NCBI GenBank assembly: GCA_002352135.1
Contig: DEHW01000238.1
Span: 10,961-21,970, forward strand
Reading direction: 5' to 3'
Length of the DNA stretch: 11,010 bases
Source: Lysobacterales bacterium UBA2790
GTDB lineage: Bacteria; Pseudomonadota; Gammaproteobacteria; Xanthomonadales; Xanthomonadaceae
The translations under genes were made by a program, and so were the position numbers. Positions 1 to 5,867 of the stretch are shown piece by piece; the first letter of the stretch is position 1, and every line of letters begins with the position of its first letter. The notes under the pieces are model-generated. The model was given only the letters and a program-made list of their open reading frames with translations, was not told the origin of the DNA and made no database searches.

Positions 1-2043
1 CGCATGGGCAGCACCCAGAAATCCGTCCAGCGCTTGCTGGCGATTGGCGAATTCACCCAGCAAGGTGGACTGCGCCACTTGCCACCACAGCGCAGTGGTG
101 TGCAGTTCCTGATCCGGCAGATTGACCGGCCCATAACCGATGTTCTCATGACTGTAGTAGCGGATTTTTTTGTAGCCCGCGACGCGACGCAGCACATGGA
201 CCTCGCCGTGATGGCAGTCGCCCGATCCGGCCAGACAGCCATCGAAGCGCTCCAAGACCTTCAGCTTGGTGTAGTCGATGCTGTCGGTGTAGTAGTCGAC
301 GTAGGTGCGGGTCACGTAGGCCTTGCGGCCTTCCCAGTCGAGGCGTTCCACTTGGTAAGGCGTCGACTGGACCATGTGAATGGCGCCTTCGTACAGAGTC
401 AGCGCGGCGGCTGAGTAGTCAACTTCCGCGATGATCTGTTGCTTGCCATCGCTGCGATCCACCACGACGAAATTGCCGTCGGCCACCGAGCGCAGACTGA
501 CACTGTTGGCCGGATAGCTGTCGGCGATCCATTCCCAGCGTTCGCCCTCGGCATGCAACACACCGGACTCGGCCAGTGCCTGCAGATAGATCTGCGGATC
601 GATGGGGCCGAACGATTCACCATTCAGAAACGGCAGCTCGAAGGCGGCGCAACGGATATGGTCGAACAGGATCAGCGGTTGATCGGGTGCGGTTCGCGCG
701 TGCTCGGGCGAGGCGCCAGCGAAGAACTCGGGATGCCGCACGACATACTGATCCAGTGGCTGGCTGCTGGCTACCAGCACCCCCAAGGCAGTTTGCTGGC
801 GTCGTCCGGCGCGCCCGAAGCGTTGCCAGGTGGCGGCGATACTGCCAGGGAAGCCATTCAGCACGACCACATCCAGCGCGCCGATATCGACGCCCAACTC
901 CAGTGCCGAGGTGCTGACGATGCCGTCCACCTGTCCGGCGCGCATGCAGCGCTCCACATCGCGCCGCTCGGTGGGCAGGTAACCACCTCGATAGGCGCGA
1001 ATTCGCGGTGGCTTGCGTGGGTCGTGATCGAATACGTCTTTCAGATACTTGGTCAGCACCTCCACCATCAGGCGGCTTTGGGCGAAGATCAGGGTCTTCA
1101 GACCTGACTTGATGGCGACGCGGGCGATGCGATTGCTCTGCGAACGCGCCGAAGCACGCAGCCCAAGGTCGGCATTCACGACCGGTGGATTCCACAGCAG
1201 AACCTGCTTTTCGCCGGTGGGGGCACCCGACTCGGTGATGCAATGCACCGGCGACTCGATCAATGCCTCGGCATGCGCCTGCGGGTTGCCGATGGTCGCC
1301 GAGCACAGGATGAACTGGGGCGTGCTGCCATAGAAGGCACAGATGCGCCGCAAGCGCCGCAACACATTGGTGACGTGACTGCCAAACACACCGCGATAGG
1401 TATGGATCTCGTCGATCACCACATAGCGCAGGTTCTCGAAGAACTGCGCCCATTTGGTGTGGTGCGGCAAGATGGCCTGATGCAGCATGTCGGGATTCGA
1501 CACCACGATCTCGCCGTGCAATCGAATGGCCTGTCGCGCGTCGCCCGGCGTATCGCCATCAAAGGTGAACGCACGCACGCCCAACTCACCGGCACGGTTG
1601 AGCTCCAGCAGTTCGGCGACCTGGTCCTGCGCCAAGGCTTTAGTCGGAAACAGGTACAGCGCCTTGCCAGGGGCATCCGTGCCCTGCGCACCACCCATCG
1701 CTGCGCTCAGTACCGGCAAGGTGTAGCAGAGCGATTTGCCTGAAGCGGTCGGGGTCACGATGGCGACGTGTTCACCGCGCTGCGCGGCCGTCCACGCCTC
1801 GTGCTGATGGCTGTAAAGCCGCTCGATGCCGCGAGCGGCGAGCGCAGTACGCAGCTTGGCGGGAACATCGAAAGGAATCGGTTCGTAACGTCCCGCTCGA
1901 CCCGGCAAGGTGAAGTGACCAGTGATCCGGTCGGCATAGCGTTGGCTCAAGCGCTCCGCCAACAGGGCGCCGCTACGCAAGGGCCGACCGGCCAAGGTGC
2001 TGATCGACTGTTCCTGCTGGATGACACGTGCGGGTAGTGACAT
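1..2043 (-). CDS. DEAD/DEAH-box helicase, YprA/MrfA family (C-terminus off window)
   Basis: This is a superfamily 2 ATP-dependent helicase, of which 681 residues are visible in one uninterrupted frame from ATG at 2043 to the left edge. All helicase motifs are present in order: a Q-like motif near residue 80 (YSHQ), Walker A TPTASGKS (97-104), motif Ia PTKALAQDQ (133-141), DEIH Walker B (211-214), SAT (248-250), motif IV LIFAQSR (318-324), motif V STSALELGVDIG (377-388) and motif VI QRFGRAGR (407-414). The spacing, and the region around 620-650 (VAGYKKIRYY, then LPDQELHTT), fit the COG1205 family with DUF1998, which includes Bacillus MrfA, a DNA repair helicase. The Cys cluster typical of that C-terminal domain would lie beyond position 1. 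No strong Shine-Dalgarno precedes the ATG. A repair role is inferred from the family only. Confidence 0.9.
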   Translation of the reverse strand, partial: MSLPARVIQQEQSISTLAGRPLRSGALLAERLSQRYADRITGHFTLPGRAGRYEPIPFDVPAKLRTALAARGIERLYSHQHEAWTAAQRGEHVAIVTPTASGKSLCYTLPVLSAAMGGAQGTDAPGKALYLFPTKALAQDQVAELLELNRAGELGVRAFTFDGDTPGDARQAIRLHGEIVVSNPDMLHQAILPHHTKWAQFFENLRYVVIDEIHTYRGVFGSHVTNVLRRLRRICAFYGSTPQFILCSATIGNPQAHAEALIESPVHCITESGAPTGEKQVLLWNPPVVNADLGLRASARSQSNRIARVAIKSGLKTLIFAQSRLMVEVLTKYLKDVFDHDPRKPPRIRAYRGGYLPTERRDVERCMRAGQVDGIVSTSALELGVDIGALDVVVLNGFPGSIAATWQRFGRAGRRQQTALGVLVASSQPLDQYVVRHPEFFAGASPEHARTAPDQPLILFDHIRCAAFELPFLNGESFGPIDPQIYLQALAESGVLHAEGERWEWIADSYPANSVSLRSVADGNFVVVDRSDGKQQIIAEVDYSAAALTLYEGAIHMVQSTPYQVERLDWEGRKAYVTRTYVDYYTDSIDYTKLKVLERFDGCLAGSGDCHHGEVHVLRRVAGYKKIRYYSHENIGYGPVNLPDQELHTTALWWQVAQSTLLGEFANRQQALDGFLGAAHA

Positions 2044-2216
2044 GGGCTGCTCGTTGGCGATTGAAACAGATCCCAGAACAGCAGATGTCTGTCTCAACGT
2101 ATGAGACGCACGGGGAAATGCTGGTCCACGCGCCGACAGACGCTGCGCGCTGCGCGTCGGTGGTATTGCGCATTGCCGATCAGGCACATGACCAAGGGGA
2201 TCGCTACGCTGTCGCC
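2044..2216. promoter_or_regulatory. Divergent intergenic region between helicase and AraC regulator
   Basis: These 173 bp lie between two divergent start codons, so they should contain both promoters. I found no convincing -35/-10 pair in either direction. The clearest structure is the inverted repeat at 2091-2107, listed separately. A plus-strand frame stays open across this region from 2028, but its translation does not resemble the start of an AraC/GyrI regulator. Confidence 0.5.
2091..2107. promoter_or_regulatory. Candidate operator GTCTCA-N5-TGAGAC
   Basis: A perfect 6-bp inverted repeat with a 5-bp spacer (GTCTCAACGTATGAGAC) lies 48 bp upstream of the helicase start and 110 bp upstream of the AraC-type start. 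Its centre spacing would suit a dimeric regulator. The binding protein is not known from the sequence; AraC proteins usually bind asymmetric direct repeats, so the neighbouring regulator is not the obvious candidate. Confidence 0.3.
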
Positions 2217-3092
2217 ATGGACTCTTCCTTGGCGAATTCCCGATTGTCACTGCGCTTTCAGCGAGTGTTGTCGCATATCGATACCCATCTGGACGACGCG
2301 CTCGACATCGCGACGCTGGCCGCGCTGGCCAACTACTCGCCTTGGCATTTCCAGCGCCAGTTCACGGCGCTATTCGGATTTCCGGTGGGTCGCTATCAGC
2401 AAATTCGACGCCTGCAATGCGCCGCGCAGGCCTTGGCCTATCGGCAGGATACCGTCACCGATATTGCCCTGCAGGCAGGCTATGCCTCGTTGGAAGCCTT
2501 TACCCATGCGTTTCAACGCACTCTGGGCCAGTCGCCCAGTGCATTTCGCGCCCAGCCTGATTGGATGAGCGTGGCGCGCGCTCTCACCACACCCTCGAAC
2601 GTGAGCCCCATGACGAACTTCGCCGATCACCTGCAGATTCTTGAACTGCCCGCCATCGACCTGCTGACAATGTCCCACTGCGGCGATCCGCGTCAGCTGG
2701 GCGACACCTTGCGACGCTTTATCGCCTGGCGGCGCGAGCAGGGTCTGCATCCGGCGCGCAGCCGCACGTTCAACGTATTTCATACGCCGCCAGATGTACC
2801 CGTAGACGAGTTCCGCATGGATGTCGGTGTCGAAGTGCCCGCGCACCGCGTCCGCGAGATCGATACCCGCGATGTATTCGTCACCCGCATCCCCGCCGCA
2901 CGCGCCGCCGTCATCAGCCACGCCGGTTCCGACAGCCAGATGGCCGCTGCCTTCGACTGGCTGTATCGCGACTGGCTGCCGAACAGCGGCGAAGAACCCA
3001 ACGACTTCCCACCCTGGCTGGAGCGTCTCGACCTTGGCCCCGACGTGCCGGAATCACAAGGTCGCTGGCGCGCGGTCGTCGGCTTGACGTAG
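2217..3092 (+). CDS. AraC-family transcriptional regulator with GyrI-like effector domain
   Basis: This is a 291-residue cytoplasmic transcription factor of the Rob/GyrI-like layout. The N-terminal AraC DNA-binding domain covers about residues 14-110, with a first helix-turn-helix near 30-51 (TLAALANYSPWHFQRQF) and a second near 79-101 (VTDIALQAGYASLEAFTHAF), followed by the typical LGQSPSAFR ending. Residues about 135-290 form a GyrI-like small-molecule binding domain, of the kind that senses drugs or other hydrophobic ligands in multidrug regulators. I chose ATG 2217 (MDSSLANS) because it gives the usual family length and sits 16 bases after AAGGGGA; the frame is open back to 2028 but those 63 residues look non-genic. 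The targets are unknown. It is divergent from the helicase and converges with the broken MAPEG gene. Confidence 0.87.
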   Translation: MDSSLANSRLSLRFQRVLSHIDTHLDDALDIATLAALANYSPWHFQRQFTALFGFPVGRYQQIRRLQCAAQALAYRQDTVTDIALQAGYASLEAFTHAFQRTLGQSPSAFRAQPDWMSVARALTTPSNVSPMTNFADHLQILELPAIDLLTMSHCGDPRQLGDTLRRFIAWRREQGLHPARSRTFNVFHTPPDVPVDEFRMDVGVEVPAHRVREIDTRDVFVTRIPAARAAVISHAGSDSQMAAAFDWLYRDWLPNSGEEPNDFPPWLERLDLGPDVPESQGRWRAVVGLT

Positions 3093-3098
3093 CGCATC

Positions 3099-3138
3099 GC
3101 GCCGTCTGCAACGTGATGCAGCGAGCAGACCGCAGCGC
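3099..3138. terminator. Possible hairpin between convergent genes
   Basis: GTCTGC at 3104-3109 pairs with GCAGAC at 3125-3130, and GCGC at 3099-3102 can pair with GCGC at 3135-3138 across a bulge. It lies in the 60-bp gap between the ends of the convergent AraC-type and MAPEG genes, which is where a shared terminator would sit. There is no T-run on either strand, so classic intrinsic termination is not supported. Confidence 0.25.
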
Positions 3139-3152
3139 GCGTTCCGTGTCGC

Positions 3153-3569
3153 TTAGAGAATCCCCGCGCCGAGATACACGATCATCGCCAGCACCACCAG
3201 ATTGCTGGTCGCAAACACCGCGAAGCGATGCACGACGTGGTTGTAGGTGAAGTAGATCAGGCTGTGGATCAGGCGCAATGCTACATACAGCCAAGCCATC
3301 CCGACCGATATCGCATCCACCTGATGGGTGGCAAAGGCGATGCCGACCAGCGCGTAGAACAGCACCGGCACCTCGACCAGATTCATGAAGATACGGTTGG
3401 GCAAGGCCACATCCGCCGGCACGTCCGCCGACTCACCCAAGACGAAATCCCGCGCCTGCACCCGGCCACGGAATTACGCCATAAACCGCCGGATCGGCAC
3501 CTGCACCAGCACCAGCAAGGTCCAAAGCATCAGCGCGAGCGTGGGAAGGAAGATGGCGGTGGGTTTCAT
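3153..3569 (-). pseudogene. MAPEG-family membrane protein, interrupted by in-frame TAA
   Basis: MAPEG proteins are small four-helix membrane proteins related to microsomal glutathione S-transferase. Translating from ATG 3569 gives a hydrophobic first helix (TAIFLPTLALMLWTLLVLVQ, then VPIRRFMA), then TAA at 3474-3476 (codon 32). The same frame then continues without a shift as FRGRVQARDFVLGES and the family hallmark NLVEVPVLFY (about residues 63-72), LRLIHS, YNHVVHRF and a last helix ending at TAA 3153. Ignoring the internal stop, the product would be about 138 residues, normal for the family. The break is therefore a single nonsense codon, not a frameshift. It may be a recent real mutation or a base error. 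A GTG at 3461 could in principle restart a 102-residue fragment lacking helix 1. No clear ribosome site precedes 3569. Confidence 0.8.
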
Positions 3570-3773
3570 GTGTGGCCCGGATTCAATGCCTTGTCCAAGT
3601 TTTGTGATGACGAATGGGGCTGACGATCGGCCCAAAAGCACGCTATTCGTACTGGCCTGACATGCATTCGCGCCTCCGAGGTGGGGTGGCACAGGATGCG
3701 GCAACCCCAGGATGATGCATCGGCCATATGGCCTTGCGCTCGACCCGCATCAACAGGTTTTCTGGTGCAGCGA
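3570..3773. other. Intergenic region with a cupin-gene remnant
   Basis: These 204 bp separate the MAPEG start from the stop of the sulfotransferase-oxygenase gene. I see no complete gene. The right part carries a 28-bp copy of the 3' end of the cupin gene (3729-3756) overlapping the perfect 12-bp palindrome GGCCATATGGCC (3722-3733). No convincing promoter for the MAPEG gene was recognised. Confidence 0.6.
3729..3756 (-). repeat. Direct repeat copy A (cupin 3'-end fragment)
   Basis: This copy matches 26 of 28 positions with 5424-5451, in the same orientation. Read on the minus strand it encodes LLMRVERKA, against LLMLVERKA inside the intact cupin. One of the two differences is synonymous (TTG/CTG) and the other changes Leu to Arg. 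Similarity stops abruptly on the MAPEG side; on the other side it fades before the stop codon of the three-domain gene. It looks like a remnant of a duplicated or second cupin gene. Confidence 0.75.
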
Positions 3774-5234
3774 CTAGCTCAACTTCCCGTGGCAATTCTT
3801 GTAGCGTTGGCCTGATCCGCAAGGACAGGGATCATTGCGTGAAACCGTAGGCGGGCTCGGGATCGGTGGAAGCTTGGGTTTCTCCTTTTCGATGCCCGCA
3901 ATGCGCTCGCGATGAAGCAGTGTCTCGGCCGGAGCCCAATCGACAATCAGGTGGACGCGGTCGTGATTGCTGAAATTCTCGACGTAGTGGACTGTCGCGT
4001 TATTGATTTCCCAGATTTCCCCGGCCGCGAGATGGCGCTTTTCGCCGCCGACGCAGAAAAGAACCTGATCATGCGTGATGATCGGAACGTGCACCCGATG
4101 CGATTGCAGGAGTGAAATGCCTTCGTCGAAGTGCGGGTCGATCACCTCACCGTGGGTCAGTTTGACCAGCAGCACGCGCAAGAAGGTGCCTTTGCCGCCG
4201 TAGAAGCTGTTGATGGCGTCGAGTACAGGTTGCAACTCGTCCCTGAAACGCTCGAAAAGGGGCGAGTAGGTGGGCGGCAGGTGCTTGAAGTTGTCCGTGG
4301 CGAGGATCAGCGAAGCGGTGTGGCGATGCACGCGGAACTTCTGCTCACGGCCAGATCCGTCCCATTCCTGCTCGCTGATTTGCTCCACCTTCTGTCGCAG
4401 TGGTGTGATGTCGATGTCCGACCGCAACAGAAGGAAGTTGCGGCTTCGATTCAACAGCTTTCGGAATCCGACGTCGTAGGAATAGAACGACGGCAGCGGT
4501 ACGACATCGCCGACCTCATCCTTGGTCTCAAATGCATAGCCATAGGTGTCGATCATGTCGCGCTCGCGTTCGGCGATCAGCTCACGAAGCGCCGCGTCGT
4601 AGTAATGCGAGTAGTGACTGTGGCTTGACGAGTTCTTTTTCTCTGTCGCCTGAAGCGCGGCTTCGAGCGCCGCCGATTCAGCAACGCCGAGGCGGCGCAT
4701 GATGTCGATGAAGTCGGGTTGCAGATTCTCGAACTTGGCGACGTGCAGGTGCGGCGATTGCGCGTTGCCGAGCATGCGTTCGAGCAGCCAGGAGTAATAG
4801 CCGCGTTGAGGCTCGTGGAAGCCATCGATGCACGCGCTGGTCAGGCCCGCACCGCGATCCGTGCCGAACTCGGCGGGCAGGACTGCCGCCAGAGCGGCTC
4901 TGTTTTCACGGCTTTCGTTGCTGTCATCGCCCAGCGTGACGAGTTGTCGAATGGTGGTCTTGAAGTCGGCTTTGCCGCCATCCGAGACGACGATGAAGAG
5001 CGGGTTGCGCATGCCCATCTTGCGATTGAACGCGTACCACGAGACGTACCAATCCCACGGATTTCTGACCACGCCAATCACCGGTAAATGCTGGCGCTCC
5101 GACGGCAGCAGCGCGTGCGGGTAGTGATAGCCCACCATCTGGCTGCCCGGAATGCACTGCGCGATGACGCTGTTCAATGAGCGCCCACCGGTCTTGTGCA
5201 CGTGGATGAAGGTGAATTGATCGTTGGTAATCAT
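3774..5234 (-). CDS. Sulfotransferase / aspartyl-asparaginyl beta-hydroxylase-like oxygenase / SEC-C fusion
   Basis: This predicted cytoplasmic protein of 486 residues has three recognisable parts. Residues 1-235 look like a PAPS-dependent sulfotransferase: a 5'-phosphosulfate loop [13 protein letters not shown] (about 9-21), a 3'-phosphate segment [12 protein letters not shown] (55-66), [10 protein letters not shown] near 166-175, and a family-like end near YGYAF. Residues about 270-435 resemble Fe(II)/2-oxoglutarate oxygenases of the Asp_Arg_Hydrox family, with HFD (His368, Asp370) and distal His416 as iron ligands and Arg426 as likely 2-oxoglutarate contact in DRVHLIVDW. The last 20 residues are a SEC-C zinc motif, NDPCPCGSG...CH (Cys470, 472, 481, His482). 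ATG 5234 is preferred because sulfotransferases start about 10 residues before the loop; GTG 5312 (512 residues) is possible but lies in a hairpin. Sampled GC is 52-58%, below the neighbours. Substrates are unknown. Confidence 0.85.
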   Translation of the reverse strand: MITNDQFTFIHVHKTGGRSLNSVIAQCIPGSQMVGYHYPHALLPSERQHLPVIGVVRNPWDWYVSWYAFNRKMGMRNPLFIVVSDGGKADFKTTIRQLVTLGDDSNESRENRAALAAVLPAEFGTDRGAGLTSACIDGFHEPQRGYYSWLLERMLGNAQSPHLHVAKFENLQPDFIDIMRRLGVAESAALEAALQATEKKNSSSHSHYSHYYDAALRELIAERERDMIDTYGYAFETKDEVGDVVPLPSFYSYDVGFRKLLNRSRNFLLLRSDIDITPLRQKVEQISEQEWDGSGREQKFRVHRHTASLILATDNFKHLPPTYSPLFERFRDELQPVLDAINSFYGGKGTFLRVLLVKLTHGEVIDPHFDEGISLLQSHRVHVPIITHDQVLFCVGGEKRHLAAGEIWEINNATVHYVENFSNHDRVHLIVDWAPAETLLHRERIAGIEKEKPKLPPIPSPPTVSRNDPCPCGSGQRYKNCHGKLS

Positions 5235-5299
5235 CGGTACGCTGTGGATCGCGAAAGCGCGCAATCTGGCAAGACCGGAAATAGTAACGCCGACGCAAG

Positions 5300-5318
5300 C
5301 TGGCGGCTTCACCGCCAG
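5300..5318 (-). other. Perfect 7-bp hairpin upstream of the fusion gene
   Basis: CTGGCGG (5300-5306) pairs perfectly with CCGCCAG (5312-5318) across a 5-nt loop. It lies in the leader of the three-domain gene, between the cupin stop and ATG 5234, and covers the alternative GTG start at 5312. There is no T-run after it on the minus strand, so I call it RNA structure, with attenuation or partial termination as possible roles. Confidence 0.45.
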
Positions 5319-5355
5319 TGATTACAGCTCCTCTGCGGTTTGTCCTAGACCTTCC

Positions 5356-5727
5356 TCACACCGGCCGAAGTTGTTCGGCCAATGAGCGGGTCTTCTCAGT
5401 GATGACATCGCCGGTGTGCCGGGTGGCCTTGCGCTCGACCAGCATCAGCAGACACTCCTGCTCGGCGATCGGGTTGTGCCTGACACCTTTGGGGACCACG
5501 AACATCTCGCCTTCATCCAGTTCGATGGTGCCTGCGTCCATTTCGATGCGCAGATGACCCTTGAGAATGAAGAACAACTCGTCCTCGTGGTCGTGACTAT
5601 GCCAAGCCAGTGAACCCTGGACTTTGGCGACCTTGACGTAGGAATCATCGAGTTCGGCGATCACGCGCGGCGACCATAGCTCGGTCAGCGACATCGCAAT
5701 GCGCAGTGGAGAGGCGGCTTCGAGCAT
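5356..5727 (-). CDS. Cupin domain-containing protein (single-domain, metal-binding)
   Basis: This is a small single-domain cupin of 123 residues, predicted to be a cytosolic beta-barrel. Both cupin motifs are complete: motif 1 G38-x5-H-x-H with His43, His45, Glu50 and Gly57 (HSHDHEDELFFILKG), and motif 2 GEMFVVPKGVRHN with Pro79, Gly81 and His84. The metal-site triad plus Glu is therefore intact. The start at ATG 5727 is supported by AAGGAG at 5739-5744, 11 bases upstream; a longer frame back to 5796 is not needed. It follows fumC on the same strand after a 140-bp gap that holds its own possible signals. Such cupins range from enzymes to sensors, so the reaction is not assigned. Its 3' part is repeated at 3729-3756. 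Confidence 0.85.
   Translation of the reverse strand: MLEAASPLRIAMSLTELWSPRVIAELDDSYVKVAKVQGSLAWHSHDHEDELFFILKGHLRIEMDAGTIELDEGEMFVVPKGVRHNPIAEQECLLMLVERKATRHTGDVITEKTRSLAEQLRPV
5363..5380 (-). other. Perfect 7-bp hairpin at the cupin 3' end
   Basis: GGCCGAA (5363-5369) pairs with TTCGGCC (5374-5380) across a 4-nt loop, ending about 5 bases inside the cupin stop codon. It has the shape of a terminator stem or mRNA-stabilising stem, but no T-run follows on the minus strand. Confidence 0.35.
5424..5451 (-). repeat. Direct repeat copy B (inside the cupin gene)
   Basis: This is the in-gene copy of the 28-bp repeat shared with 3729-3756 (26 matches, including 17 consecutive bases). Here it encodes LLMLVERKA in the last third of the cupin. 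The two copies bracket the entire three-domain fusion gene in direct orientation. Confidence 0.75.
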
Positions 5728-5738
5728 GGTGATGGGTT

Positions 5739-5744
5739 CTCCTT
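5739..5744 (-). promoter_or_regulatory. Ribosome binding site of the cupin gene
   Basis: AAGGAG on the minus strand lies 11 bases before ATG 5727 and decides that start over the in-frame upstream codon at 5796. A TACAAT -10-like hexamer is present at 5795-5800 (minus), but no matching -35 was found at the usual distance. Confidence 0.6.
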
Positions 5745-5830
5745 GGTGCGCATCAGACACGTCGGCGCGGCGCGGGTTTTGTGATCCGAGGTGCATTGTA
5801 GAAGCCGACCACGCGTCGCGGTGTACGCCG

Positions 5831-5848
5831 TTCGACGCTGGCGTCGAA
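5831..5848. promoter_or_regulatory. 18-bp palindrome downstream of fumC / upstream of cupin
   Basis: TTCGACGC and GCGTCGAA are perfect 8-bp inverted arms separated by TG. The element begins 19 bases after the fumC stop and about 105 bases before the cupin start. It could be an operator for cupin transcription or, as RNA, the stem of a fumC terminator; no T-run follows, which slightly favours a protein-binding or RNA-stability role. Confidence 0.4.
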
Positions 5849-5867
5849 GGTCGGCAGGGCGATGGAA

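Noticed and set aside
439..1107. 222-residue plus-strand open frame and minus-strand frame at 617-1453
   Set aside because: Both are shadows of the helicase gene, whose true minus-strand frame is open from 2043 to the window edge and carries every helicase motif.
2133..2160. GC-rich stem (CCGAC...GTCGG) in the AraC-type gene leader
   Set aside because: Only 5 bp pair cleanly in very GC-rich sequence; such stems are expected by chance here.
2028..2216. 63-residue N-terminal extension of the AraC-type regulator
   Set aside because: The extension would begin inside the helicase start region, crosses the candidate operator and does not resemble an AraC/GyrI N-terminus; ATG 2217 gives the usual length.
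5312..5312. GTG 5312 as the start of the fusion protein
   Set aside because: The codon lies inside a stable hairpin, its nearest AGGAG is about 15 bases away, and the extra 26 residues do not fit sulfotransferase N-termini. It remains possible, so it is mentioned in the feature.
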